This document shows, piece by piece, positions 30,103 to 38,967 of a stretch of DNA of 64,000 nucleotides. Each line of letters starts with the position of its first letter. Positions within the stretch are counted from its first letter, which is position 1. Source of the DNA: Nostoc sp. PCC 7524 (GTDB taxonomy: Bacteria; Cyanobacteriota; Cyanobacteriia; Cyanobacteriales; Nostocaceae); contig NC_019684.1 in NCBI RefSeq assembly GCF_000316645.1, positions 3,315,501 to 3,379,500 on the forward strand, read 5' to 3'. A program made the translations under genes and the position numbers. Below the pieces are notes generated by a model. That model saw only the letters and a program-made list of their open reading frames with translations, was not told the origin of the DNA and ran no database searches.

Positions 30103-30579
30103 ATGACAGGCTACAAAGAAACCCTAATTAACCCAGAATCTTTAGATGAAATGGTTGAGACAACCGGCATTAACCATGTGGAAGTGATTGAAAATGTCAT
30201 CGACTCCCTAGAACAAGATGACACCGCAATGGTAAGCCATCCCGCAGAAGGTGGTTATCTGTGGAAGTTTAAATATGGCAGTGTGGAAGTATTCGTCCAG
30301 TTGACAGGGACAACGGATGAAGATACCATCACCGTTTGGTCTGCGGTTCTCCAGCTACCGGCTAAAGATGAACCAAAGTTAATGCGTCACCTGTTGGAAA
30401 TGAATTGCTCTAGCACCTTTGAAGCTCGTTTTGGTATTATTGAGAACCGAGTAGTAGTCATCTCTACACGCACTTTAGCAGAATTATCGCCTGGGGAAGT
30501 TTCCCGACTAATTACCATTGTGGCAACGATCGCAGATGACAACGATGAAGCCTTACAATCTGAATTTGGTGCAGCTTAG
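30103..30579 (+). CDS. YbjN domain-containing protein
   Basis: Cytosolic protein of 158 residues with a YbjN fold (type III secretion chaperone-like alpha/beta). Segments such as GGYLWKFKYGSVEVFVQLTG, DTITVWSAVLQLP and RHLLEMNCSSTFEARFGI fit the family, and the helix-strand pattern covers the whole length. YbjN proteins are stress-related in enterobacteria, and cyanobacterial members are conserved with unknown function. The stop lies 17 bases before the lipoate-ligase-like gene on the same strand, so the two are probably co-transcribed, without an obvious functional link. Confidence 0.78.
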   Translation: MTGYKETLINPESLDEMVETTGINHVEVIENVIDSLEQDDTAMVSHPAEGGYLWKFKYGSVEVFVQLTGTTDEDTITVWSAVLQLPAKDEPKLMRHLLEMNCSSTFEARFGIIENRVVVISTRTLAELSPGEVSRLITIVATIADDNDEALQSEFGAA

Positions 30580-30596
30580 ATAATTCACAATTCTGA

Positions 30597-31316
30597 ATGG
30601 GTAACAAGCAGGTTTGGCGACTAATTCCTTTTTTAGAAGCGTCTGGTAGTGTGCAGATGGCAATTGACCGATGGTTGTTAGCACAGCATCTATCAGGACA
30701 GCAACCTTCAACTCTACGATTTTATACTTGGTCGCCACCCGCTATTTCCCTTGGTTATCATCAAAGACAATATCCCCAACATTGGGAACATCTCACTTGG
30801 AAAAATCAAATATTAGATTTAGTCCGTCGTCCTACAGGTGGTAGGGCAGTGTTGCACCAAGGAGATTTGACTTATACTGTTGTCACTTCGGGATTAACTG
30901 GCAATCGTCTAGAGAATTATCAAAGGATTTGTGAATTTTTGATTACTGGATGGCGATCGCTCAATATTCACTTAGACTATGGTACAGCCGGACGCGGCTA
31001 CATTCATAACCCCAACTGCTTCGGCACAGCTACAGGTGCAGATTTAGTATTAACAGATGGTGCTAAATTAATTGGTAGCGCCCAATTAAGACGAGGCGGT
31101 GCAATTTTGCAACATGGTTCGATGCGTTTGCAGCCAGATGCAGAATTATTTGTTCAAGTATTTGGTGCAGAATCCTTTCAGGCTGTGCAAATACCGCAAA
31201 GTTTGAGTTTAGACAAGATTATGACAGCTTTAATTGCTGCGGCTAGGGATTGTTTTGATGTCGAGATTGAAGCACAACCCCTTTGTCTATCCGAGTGGAA
31301 TGAAATTTTAAGCTAG
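30597..31316 (+). CDS. Lipoate-protein ligase A / LipM-like octanoyltransferase family
   Basis: BPL/LPL-fold acyltransferase of 239 residues for lipoyl-protein modification. Motifs: RRPTGGRAVLHQGDLTYTV (ligand-binding loop), NCFGTATGADLVLTDGAKLIGSAQLR with the conserved Lys157 that contacts the carbonyl, and GAILQHGSMRL. Cys141 sits where LipM octanoyltransferases carry their catalytic cysteine; LplA ligases do not depend on one, so an octanoyl transfer role is possible. The small C-terminal LplA domain is absent. It starts 17 bases after the YbjN gene. Confidence 0.85.
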   Translation: MGNKQVWRLIPFLEASGSVQMAIDRWLLAQHLSGQQPSTLRFYTWSPPAISLGYHQRQYPQHWEHLTWKNQILDLVRRPTGGRAVLHQGDLTYTVVTSGLTGNRLENYQRICEFLITGWRSLNIHLDYGTAGRGYIHNPNCFGTATGADLVLTDGAKLIGSAQLRRGGAILQHGSMRLQPDAELFVQVFGAESFQAVQIPQSLSLDKIMTALIAAARDCFDVEIEAQPLCLSEWNEILS

Positions 31317-31438
31317 CGTTCACCTGATACTATGAATGCGCTTAGTAGCAATAGGATCAAAAGGCAGCAAAATTAGTAAGGATTTTTACTAGATTCGCTG
31401 CCTCAGTAATTAATTTCAGAGTTAATTTTAGCTCAAGC

Positions 31439-31960
31439 TTACGAAACTTTTGCTTCCAAAGATTTGAGCAATTCAGTATTGACACCAGACTCACGAGTTA
31501 GAGAAATTTTACCAGTGCGAGCGATTTCCCTCAGCCCAAATTTTTGTAGCACCTGGACGATCGCCACCATCTTACCAGGATCACCTACAACTTCCAAAGT
31601 GAGCGAGTCTTCTGCCACATCTACCACCCGCGCCCGAAAAATTTGAGCTAGTTCGATCACTTCTGAACGGTTACTGCTAGTAGCATTCACCTTCAACAGC
31701 ATCAATTCTCGCTCTACGCAGGGAGTTTCTGTGATATCCTGCACCTTGAGAACGTTGACCAGCTTGTATAGTTGCTTAGTCAATTGCTCGATCACGCGAT
31801 CGTCACCATGTACAACCATCGTTATTCGGGAAACTCCTCCCTGTTCAGCTGCACCAACCGCAAGGCTTTCTATATTAAAGCCACGACGAGCAAATAAACT
31901 AGCAATGCGGGATAGAACCCCGGCTTCATCTTCTACGAGAACTGAAAGGGTATGTTTCAT
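31439..31960 (-). CDS. ilvN: Acetolactate synthase small (regulatory) subunit
   Basis: Regulatory subunit of acetohydroxyacid synthase, giving valine feedback inhibition in branched-chain amino acid synthesis; 173 residues. An ACT domain at the N-terminus ([20 protein letters not shown], then [12 protein letters not shown], the effector-binding region) and a second ALS_ss_C domain ([18 protein letters not shown]). Start: the ATG at 31960 rather than an upstream TTG at 31972, because family members begin MKHT. The name ilvH is equivalent. Single gene, catalytic subunit not in the window. Confidence 0.95.
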   Translation of the reverse strand: MKHTLSVLVEDEAGVLSRIASLFARRGFNIESLAVGAAEQGGVSRITMVVHGDDRVIEQLTKQLYKLVNVLKVQDITETPCVERELMLLKVNATSSNRSEVIELAQIFRARVVDVAEDSLTLEVVGDPGKMVAIVQVLQKFGLREIARTGKISLTRESGVNTELLKSLEAKVS

Positions 31961-32235
31961 CTTTGCCAACACAGGCTAAGACAGCATCTTGCTAAAGCAA
32001 ATGTTAGCTAACAGCTGCCTTACACGTACTGTTTACTAGGTTAATTAATTATAAATCGTGTATTTTATTTTAAACTTAATACTCGCACTCTTCATACTCT
32101 CCAGCAAAAAGTTATGTCCAAATCATTCTGCAAGCAGAAGCTAACTAAGGTAAATATCTTTTGATCGGCAGATGTGGATGATTTAGCAAAATTTTATCCT
32201 GGGAACGTTGTCAACCTTAAATCAGGAGAACATAT

Positions 32236-32601
32236 ATGAGTTGGTTGAAAAGATTGTTTGGCATGGAAAAACCTCAAAATGCCCAAGTAAATCCTACTCC
32301 GCAAGTTACACAAGCTCCTGCTACCTCTACTGCATCTACTGCTACTCAATCAATTCCACCAGAGCGTTTAGGATTGAATGGCGAATATGACCAAAGTGGT
32401 TTAGCCAAGCGGGTAGCATTAGCATTTGATCAAGACCCCCAACTAGATGATATGAATTCTCTCTGGGTAGCTCAGACTGGCAGCACTGTAGTGTTAAAGG
32501 GTAAAGTTCCTAACCAAGAAATTCTGAACAAAATGATTTCGGTAGCGCGTTCTGTACATGGTACTGCCGCAGTTGACACTAATCAAGTCAATATTGGCTA
32601 A
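32236..32601 (+). CDS. BON-domain protein
   Basis: Small protein of 121 residues with a BON domain (about 55-120: LAKRVALAFDQDPQLDDMN, VVLKGKVPNQEILNKMISVA), thought to bind phospholipids or act as a periplasmic or cytosolic sensor. The N-terminal 10 residues (MSWLKRLFGM) could be an amphipathic anchor, followed by a T/A/P-rich linker. A strong AGGAGAA lies 7 bases before the ATG. KBP/LysM-type cyanobacterial homologues are stress-associated; no LysM is present here. Stand-alone. Confidence 0.82.
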   Translation: MSWLKRLFGMEKPQNAQVNPTPQVTQAPATSTASTATQSIPPERLGLNGEYDQSGLAKRVALAFDQDPQLDDMNSLWVAQTGSTVVLKGKVPNQEILNKMISVARSVHGTAAVDTNQVNIG

Positions 32602-32640
32602 ACAGTCCAAATGTTTGGCTCTCCTAGTAGATAAGCACTG

Positions 32641-33555
32641 TTAGGAATTTTCAAGACATTTGTTAATCCAATCTAAAATTGCTTGGTTCACCTGTTCTGG
32701 ACATTCGTCATGAGGACAATGGCCTACATCTTCTAAGTTGAGCAATTGCAATTTCTCGTTGTATTGAGCAAATTGATTAGCCAACATGGGAGGAACAAAG
32801 CGGTCTTTCTGCCCCCAAATTAACAACATGGGAATTGTTATGGTTGGTAACAGTGCTTTCACACTAGGACTGAAATTAATCCCGATCGCAGCTTTAAACA
32901 AGGCACTAAAAGCACGGACAGCACCCCTATCTTGGGGAGGGCTAGCCAAAATCTCGATCAGTTCATCGGTGATTGCTTCGGGGTGAGCGTAAGCCAACCC
33001 AGCCCAACGCCGTAGCACACTAGGCCGACGCACAAAATGAAACACAGGCTTTAACAACAATGGCGAAGCCACTAGATTTTTGATTGTCCTGACAACAGGG
33101 CGCAAAAAAGGTGGAATCGCCTCTTCCTCCAGCGATGGGTCGGGTAGACTCATCATGACTATCCCCTGTACCATTTCTGGATGGGCGGCGGCGGCGGCCA
33201 AAGAAACTAGAGAACCATTGGAATTACCTACAAGTACCACTGGTTGGCGAATAAAAGTTTGCCAGAAATCATACACCTGCTCTACCCACAACTCTATACT
33301 ATAGTTAGCTGGAGCTTTTTCCGAACCACCAAAACCCAGCATATCCAGGGCATAGACTGTATGATACTCCCCTAAAACTTCTAAATTATGTCGCCAATGC
33401 CCAATAGAAGCTCCAAATCCGTGGAGTAGAATCAGAGGTATTGTTTTCTGGGAATTTTGGCTAGGGCGAATGTAAGTGTAACGGGTTTGCCAACCACGCC
33501 ACACCCAGTCTCTTTGATTACCCACTCTTTGCTGCCAATGTACCGTAGTGGTCAC
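32641..33555 (-). CDS. Alpha/beta hydrolase
   Basis: Serine hydrolase fold, 304 residues, substrate unknown. The oxyanion region is LLHGFGASIGHW, the nucleophile elbow GNSNG with Ser112 (VLVGNSNGSLVSLA), the acid probably the Asp in IWGQKDRFVPP, and the His in EDVGHCPHDECPE. The lid (about 140-220) is helical. It belongs to the epoxide-hydrolase/haloperoxidase-like branch common in plants and cyanobacteria (pheophytinase-like relatives exist). The start is the ATG at 33555. Convergent with the BON gene, 39 bases apart. Confidence 0.88.
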   Translation of the reverse strand: MTTTVHWQQRVGNQRDWVWRGWQTRYTYIRPSQNSQKTIPLILLHGFGASIGHWRHNLEVLGEYHTVYALDMLGFGGSEKAPANYSIELWVEQVYDFWQTFIRQPVVLVGNSNGSLVSLAAAAAHPEMVQGIVMMSLPDPSLEEEAIPPFLRPVVRTIKNLVASPLLLKPVFHFVRRPSVLRRWAGLAYAHPEAITDELIEILASPPQDRGAVRAFSALFKAAIGINFSPSVKALLPTITIPMLLIWGQKDRFVPPMLANQFAQYNEKLQLLNLEDVGHCPHDECPEQVNQAILDWINKCLENS

Positions 33556-34110
33556 ACTTGCCTCCGATTCCTTGTTGCAACTCTCATAACTTCTATCTTA
33601 CAAAGTCAAAAAGAAGGGTGTGGGGTATGGGGGGTAGGGTGTAGGGGAAATCAGTGGGTGCTTGATCCCAGCACTGATTTTAGACCACCAAATCAGAGAT
33701 TTTGGTGGGGGCTTTTACCCTATTGGTTTCGGGGCAGGGTGTAAAAATAATATAGTTTTCTCTTCTTCCCCCACACCCCACACCCTGCACCCTACACCCT
33801 GTTTTGGTCAGGAAAGCCGCTATTAACTATGGACTATTGACTATGAGCAAATGAGAAAATAATTGTTACAATAATTAATTCTTCTCTAGGTTATGTGATT
33901 TAAATTAACTATGGGAGAGAAATTCTCTCAGAATGAGTAGAATAACAAATACAGAGATAACTAATTACTCTGTGGACTAACTAAACCAAAACTATAGACT
34001 CTTAATGAAGTCCTCAGTTATTTTAGTGTTGTGCCTATGATGCACAAAAATCAAGTCCAAGTACATCAAGTCCAAACTAACTTCTTAAAAAAGAGCTCCC
34101 ACAAATCATA
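33556..34110. other. Intergenic region with mirror-like G/C-rich repeats
   Basis: No gene seen. A G-rich run of GGGTGTGGGGT / GGGTAGGGTGTAGGG units (about 33612-33648) is answered by its near complement (about 33768-33802), so a long fold-back is possible. In between lies the hairpin CCACCAAA-N6-TTTTGGTGG (about 33684-33709). The infC leader (33810-34110) is AT-rich. Confidence 0.55.
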
Positions 34111-34644
34111 ATGCCTGTGATTGAGAAAAAAAGAACTCGCGATCTGCCCCAAATTAACGAAAGAATTCGCTTCCCGAAAATTCGAGTTATTGACACTGAC
34201 GGCTCCCAGCTAGGAATCATGGCTCCCCAGGAAGCACTGCAACTAGCAGAAGAAAAGGAGCTGGATCTAGTGCTGCTCAGTGACAAGGCTGACCCGCCAG
34301 TTTGTCGGATTATGGACTACGGGAAATACAAGTTTGAACAAGAGAAAAAAGCGCGGGAAGCCAGGAAGAAGCAGCATACAGCTGATGTCAAAGAAGTCAA
34401 GATGCGCTACAAAATCGAAGAACACGACTATAACGTGCGTGTTAAGCAAGCAGAACGCTTCTTGAAGGATGGAGATAAAGTCAAAGCGACTGTTATGTTC
34501 CGGGGTCGAGAAATTCAACACAGTGATCTAGCAGAAACTTTGCTCAAGCGTATGGCAACTGATTTGGAGCCATTCGGTGAAGTACAGCAAGCACCTAAAA
34601 AAGAAGGGCGAAACATGATGATGTTGATATCGCCTAAAAAATAG
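34111..34644 (+). CDS. infC: Translation initiation factor IF-3
   Basis: IF-3 binds the 30S subunit and checks the start codon, 177 residues. The N-domain (about 12-80) has [14 protein letters not shown] and [16 protein letters not shown]; the basic linker is [11 protein letters not shown]; the C-domain has [32 protein letters not shown] and MMMLISPKK. In several bacteria infC starts with a rare AUU codon; here it is a plain ATG. No rpmI or rplT follow, as is usual in cyanobacteria. A terminator follows. Confidence 0.96.
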   Translation: MPVIEKKRTRDLPQINERIRFPKIRVIDTDGSQLGIMAPQEALQLAEEKELDLVLLSDKADPPVCRIMDYGKYKFEQEKKAREARKKQHTADVKEVKMRYKIEEHDYNVRVKQAERFLKDGDKVKATVMFRGREIQHSDLAETLLKRMATDLEPFGEVQQAPKKEGRNMMMLISPKK

Positions 34645-34716
34645 TGTGCCATTAATCCACCACTAAAAATATGACAATGACTTGATAGTCGTTGAATTTG
34701 ATTAAAAACTGATAGT

Positions 34717-34764
34717 CCTGAACGCTGAGTGGGAAACATAATACTCAGTTGTTCAGGGCTTTTG
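34717..34764 (+). terminator. Terminator after infC
   Basis: Imperfect long hairpin pairing CCTGAAC-GCTGAGT with ACTCAG-TT-GTTCAGG, followed by GCTTTT, about 70 bases after the infC stop. Confidence 0.75.
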
Positions 34765-34792
34765 CCATTTTTAGGAGAGATTGAGGGTGAAG

Positions 34793-34850
34793 GGATGAGG
34801 AGGATGAGGGGGATGAGGAGGATGAGGGGGATGAGGAGGATGAGGAGGAT
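34793..34850. repeat. GATGAGGAG/GATGAGGGG nonamer tandem repeat
   Basis: About six purine-rich nonamers (GATGAGGAG alternating with GATGAGGGG), followed by a complementary-looking CTCCC/CTCAT-rich tract to about 34940. Low-complexity; the rest of 34645-34977 holds no gene. Confidence 0.85.
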
Positions 34851-34977
34851 TAAGTATAAGTTCTCCCCCATCTCCCCCCACTCCCTCATCTCCCCTCACT
34901 CCCCCACTCGCCACTCACCACTCCCTACTCCCTACTCCCATTTCTCCTAAATCCGGTGATGACACCAGAAAATAAAC

Positions 34978-37900
34978 ATGGAATCGAAAAATCACTCGTT
35001 GGCTGCAAATCAGGGCTGGCTAACACAACTGCTTAAGTGGGTGAATCTACGGCCAGAGGAAGGCGAACGGACTTGGATGATGTTTGCCTTTTACACCACG
35101 GTATCGGTAGGGTTGCGATGGGCGGAAGACAGTACAGTTGCATTGTTTTTAGATGAATATGGGGCTGGGCCACTACCGTGGATGTATATAGCTAGTGCTG
35201 CTATGGGTGTAGCACTGGTTTTTTTATATTCTTGGTTGCAAAAGATTTTTCCGTTGCGCTGGGTGGTGGTGGCGATCGCACCTTGTATGGTGATGCCGTT
35301 AGTTGCTTTAGTATTATTACGCTGGGGTGTACAGGTTGCTTTCTTTTCAGTGATTGTGGTGTTCTTGCTGCGGTTGTGGGTGGATTCCCTGTATGTGGTA
35401 AATGATCTCAACACCTCTATTGTTGCTAACCAACTATTTAATATTCGCGAAATTAAGCGCACTTACCCACTGGTAAGCAGTGGTTTATTAGTGGCTGATG
35501 TGATTAGTGGCTTTAGTTTGCCTTGGTTGTTGCAATTCGCCAGACTCAATCGGGTGATTATCATCGCCTGTGGTGTGATTATCTTGGGTTCGGCAATTCT
35601 GGCCTATCTCAGTTATCAGTATCGAGCCGCTTTTCCCGATGCACCGCAACGCATCATTCCCCAAGAACAAGCTTCTCGCCACCGTCGCATTGAAGCACCA
35701 CTGAAACGGTATACATTACAATTATTTGCCTTTGTCGGTCTTTTGCAGGTGATTGGTTTATTAATCGATTTCCAATATCTGCAAGAATTAAAGCTCAATT
35801 TAGGTGACAAAGAACTAGCCAGTTTTTTGGGTTTATTTGGTGGCATTATCGGACTGTGTGAGTTAACCACTCAGTGGTTTTTCTCTAGCCGACTCATCGA
35901 ACGCTTTGGGGTATTTTTTAGTGCTGCCCTCTTACCTGTGGCTGTAGGCTTGGTTGTCCCTGGATTGATTGCTATCCTCAATTTGTTACCTGGAATCCAA
36001 TCTTTGGCTTTTTTCTGGGGGTTGGTAGGGCTGAAATTTGCTGACGAACTCCTACGTTATACTTTCGTTGTCAGTAGTGGCCCGGTATTATATCAACCGA
36101 TCCCTGAACGCATTCGCAGCCGGATGCAAGCATTATCAGGAGGAACAGCCGAAGCGATCGCTACAGGTTTGGCTGGGGTAGTAATTCTGATGACATTATT
36201 ATTTTGCGGGCAGTTTGTCTCTGCTACCTGGCAAAAATGGGTCTTTATTGGGGAGACAATGATTGTAGCGGCTGCCTGCTTCAAAGTTGTTTTGGTATTG
36301 CGATCGCGTTATGTTGATTTGCTAGTCTTAAGTGCTGAACGCGGTGAATTGAGTGCTGCTAAAGTGGGTTTACGTGCCTTTAAACACGGGGTAGTCAAAG
36401 CTTTAGAAGAAAAAGGTAGCGCCGCCGATAAACACTCTTGTATTGAACTGTTAGCCCAAATTGATCCCCAAGGGGCAGCAGAAATTTTAGCAGGATTACT
36501 ATTTAAGTTAACTCCAGATTTACAGCGTCACAGTTTAGAAGTGATGTTGACAGCAGGTGCTAATGCAGAATATGTATCGGAAGTGCGGTGGTTCTTAGAA
36601 CGTCCTCCCGGTGCTGTGAATCCAGAAGTTTTTGCTTTAGCCTTGCGTTACGTTTGGCTATCGGAAGCTAATCCCAATCTCAGCCTGCTAGAAGAATATT
36701 TACAGTTACGAAACCATTCCCTCATCCGTGCTACTGCGGCGGCTTTGTTGCTACATCAGGGAACAGCCATGCAAAAGTTAGCAGCAACCAAAACTCTGCG
36801 CCTGATGCTGATCAATAAACAAGAAATAGAACGGATGAATGCTGTGAAAGCTTTAAGAGAAGCTGTTTATTTACAGGCGTTGCGGATTCACATACCCAAT
36901 TTGTTGCAGGATGAATCGTTACGGGTACGCTGCGCTGTCTTAGAAATGATTGCGGCAACTCGCATGGAAGAATATTATCCGGCATTGCTGAAGGCACTCT
37001 ACTATAAATCCACCCGTGCAACGGCGATGCGTGCCTTAATTAAAATGGAAAATGAAGCTTTAGATATGCTGCTGCAATTGGCTACCGATGCTTACAAACC
37101 AGAAGTATTGCGAATGTATGCTTGGCGGACAATAGCGCAAATCTCGACTTCAGAAGCAGTAGAAACTTTATGGTTACATTTGGAATCTTCTTGTAGTGCA
37201 ACCAGATATCATATTCTTCGGAGCATATTAAAAATTCAAAAACAATCCGAAATTACTAATTTAGTAGATCGGTTTCAGCACAGTCGGGTAGAAAATTTAA
37301 TTGAGCAGGAACTGCGATTTTTAGGTGAAATTTATGCTGCTTACCTAGATTTACAACCACAGAAAACTTTAGATATCTATCTCAATAATCAGCGAACTTT
37401 GGTTGTTTATGAGTTGCTGCAACGAGCTTTAAAAGAAATGGAATGGGATATTAGAGAGAGATTATTACTACTGTTGCGGCTACTGTATTCCCCAGAAAAA
37501 ATGCAAGCGGCGGCTTTTAACTTAAGGTCTGAATCAGGGGCAAATTTAGCACGAGGGTTAGAAATTTTAGAACATACGGTGAATTTACCAACTAAAAGTC
37601 TGTTGTTGAATATTTTAGATAAGCGATCGCACCAAGAAAAACTAAATTATCTGATTACCGCCGGATTAATCGAATATCAAGAATTATCAGACGGTGATCG
37701 ACTCCGCCGAATGCTTACCTTGGGAAATTTTCTCTCCGATTGGTGTTTGGCTTGCTGTTTACATTTTGCTCAAATTAATCGGATTCGCCTGACAATTCAC
37801 GAAATCTTGTTAGCTTTACGTCATCCTACAGGCTTTGTGCGCGAAGCAGCGATCGCTTATTTAAGTGTAGTGTCCCACCGCGTCCTCTGTGAACTTTTAC

Positions 37901-38016
37901 CAATTTTGCAAAAAGATTCACACCCTTTAGTAGCCGCACAAGTCAAGGAATTAATTAAAAAATACCCAACTACAAGTTATGTTGAACCAACATATTCCAT
38001 ATCCGATTCTGTGTGA
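34978..38016 (+). CDS. MFS/nucleotide-transporter-like membrane domain fused to HEAT repeats
   Basis: Large fusion of 1012 residues. Residues about 25-440 form roughly 12 membrane helices of the major facilitator or ATP/ADP-exchanger (Tlc/Npt) type, for example WMMFAFYTTVSVGLRWAED, FFSVIVVFLLRLWVDSLYVV and LKFADELLRYTFVVSSGPV. Residues about 465-1000 are a soluble alpha-solenoid of HEAT-like units (for example LIRATAAALLLHQGTAM, RVRCAVLEMIAATRMEEYY, PTGFVREAAIAYLSVVSHR). No cyclic-nucleotide domain is seen. The family is found in many bacteria and annotated as Npt-type transporters, but transport substrates are not established. Start: ATG at 34978, residue 1 of MESKNHS. A single gene. Confidence 0.85.
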   Translation: MESKNHSLAANQGWLTQLLKWVNLRPEEGERTWMMFAFYTTVSVGLRWAEDSTVALFLDEYGAGPLPWMYIASAAMGVALVFLYSWLQKIFPLRWVVVAIAPCMVMPLVALVLLRWGVQVAFFSVIVVFLLRLWVDSLYVVNDLNTSIVANQLFNIREIKRTYPLVSSGLLVADVISGFSLPWLLQFARLNRVIIIACGVIILGSAILAYLSYQYRAAFPDAPQRIIPQEQASRHRRIEAPLKRYTLQLFAFVGLLQVIGLLIDFQYLQELKLNLGDKELASFLGLFGGIIGLCELTTQWFFSSRLIERFGVFFSAALLPVAVGLVVPGLIAILNLLPGIQSLAFFWGLVGLKFADELLRYTFVVSSGPVLYQPIPERIRSRMQALSGGTAEAIATGLAGVVILMTLLFCGQFVSATWQKWVFIGETMIVAAACFKVVLVLRSRYVDLLVLSAERGELSAAKVGLRAFKHGVVKALEEKGSAADKHSCIELLAQIDPQGAAEILAGLLFKLTPDLQRHSLEVMLTAGANAEYVSEVRWFLERPPGAVNPEVFALALRYVWLSEANPNLSLLEEYLQLRNHSLIRATAAALLLHQGTAMQKLAATKTLRLMLINKQEIERMNAVKALREAVYLQALRIHIPNLLQDESLRVRCAVLEMIAATRMEEYYPALLKALYYKSTRATAMRALIKMENEALDMLLQLATDAYKPEVLRMYAWRTIAQISTSEAVETLWLHLESSCSATRYHILRSILKIQKQSEITNLVDRFQHSRVENLIEQELRFLGEIYAAYLDLQPQKTLDIYLNNQRTLVVYELLQRALKEMEWDIRERLLLLLRLLYSPEKMQAAAFNLRSESGANLARGLEILEHTVNLPTKSLLLNILDKRSHQEKLNYLITAGLIEYQELSDGDRLRRMLTLGNFLSDWCLACCLHFAQINRIRLTIHEILLALRHPTGFVREAAIAYLSVVSHRVLCELLPILQKDSHPLVAAQVKELIKKYPTTSYVEPTYSISDSV

Positions 38017-38134
38017 TTTCACGTTAGCTTTTCCACATAACGTGAAAAGTCAGAAACCATACTCATCATTAAACTCAAACGTAATCTGTAAATCTTGCAG
38101 ATGAATCTATCCGTTCTTGCTTTTCTGGCGGTTC

Positions 38135-38722
38135 TCATCTATCTACAGCCTCGCTGTTTTGAATTTGATTAATCGCGTTTTCTATAGTTTTTGTTGGTGT
38201 TTTCAAGCAAAATATTCCTGAACGCCAAGCCCAAAAATCAGGAGCAAATTTAGCTAGGCGCGTGATGGCATAGTCTGGCAGAATAAATAATATGGGATGA
38301 GGTACGGTACTTTTATAAGCATCCCGTACAAAATTTAAGTCTTGCAAAACTGGGGGATATTCAGCGAAAACACCAATAGCATTTTCTAAACCTCTGATCA
38401 TCAAGACTAATTTTTTATTGCTTTCCACCTCAATTTCAGCTAATCTTTGCACAATTTCATCTCGCAAAAATCGCAGATTAGCATCTGAACAATTGAGGAT
38501 AAAAAATTGAATATCTTTACATTCTGAGTTTTTTTGCAACGCTGCAATTAATAAGTCTACATCTGGGAGAAAGTTAACTTCCACAAAACCAAGTGTAAAC
38601 TTTTCTGCAAAATCGATAAAAGTCAGTAACTCAGCAAAGGCTTCTTGATTAATTGTGATAAATTGCCCAAGTTCTACGCTATTGACTTGTGAGTGCTGCA
38701 AGGGCTTTTTGGAAAAACTCAT
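38135..38722 (-). CDS. Unknown protein resembling a detached STAND/TPR N-terminal domain
   Basis: 195-residue soluble protein. The middle, LVLMIRGLENAIGVF followed by PHPILFILPDYAITRLAKFA and DFWAWRSGIF, resembles the Walker-B/sensor part of AAA-like domains in large cyanobacterial TPR proteins, but no P-loop is present. It could be a truncated paralogue or a free-standing adaptor. The codon pattern is normal, the frame is uninterrupted and the stop is natural. Neighbours (transporter-HEAT fusion, antiporter) give no hint. The function is not known. Confidence 0.65.
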   Translation of the reverse strand: MSFSKKPLQHSQVNSVELGQFITINQEAFAELLTFIDFAEKFTLGFVEVNFLPDVDLLIAALQKNSECKDIQFFILNCSDANLRFLRDEIVQRLAEIEVESNKKLVLMIRGLENAIGVFAEYPPVLQDLNFVRDAYKSTVPHPILFILPDYAITRLAKFAPDFWAWRSGIFCLKTPTKTIENAINQIQNSEAVDR

Positions 38723-38967
38723 TTTGTTTTACCACGGGAGCGGGGTAATTCTAAGGTTTATTGTCGTTGTATTCTAAGACTGAATTTTAGGCGAGCAGCT
38801 ACCCTGGGAGAAACACGATCGCCACTATCTTACCAGGATTGCCTACAACTTCTACCCCCTCAGAGCAACCGAAGAGGTGGCTATGATATAACTCATGTGA
38901 TTTTGCGTCAATCTGGGAAAAATGTTCAGATGATTAAGAAGTGCAAAATTCTACCAGGAATTTCCTT

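Noticed and set aside
33457..33744. 95-codon frame opposite and beyond the alpha/beta hydrolase start
   Set aside because: Half of it is the antisense of the hydrolase and the rest is repeat DNA.
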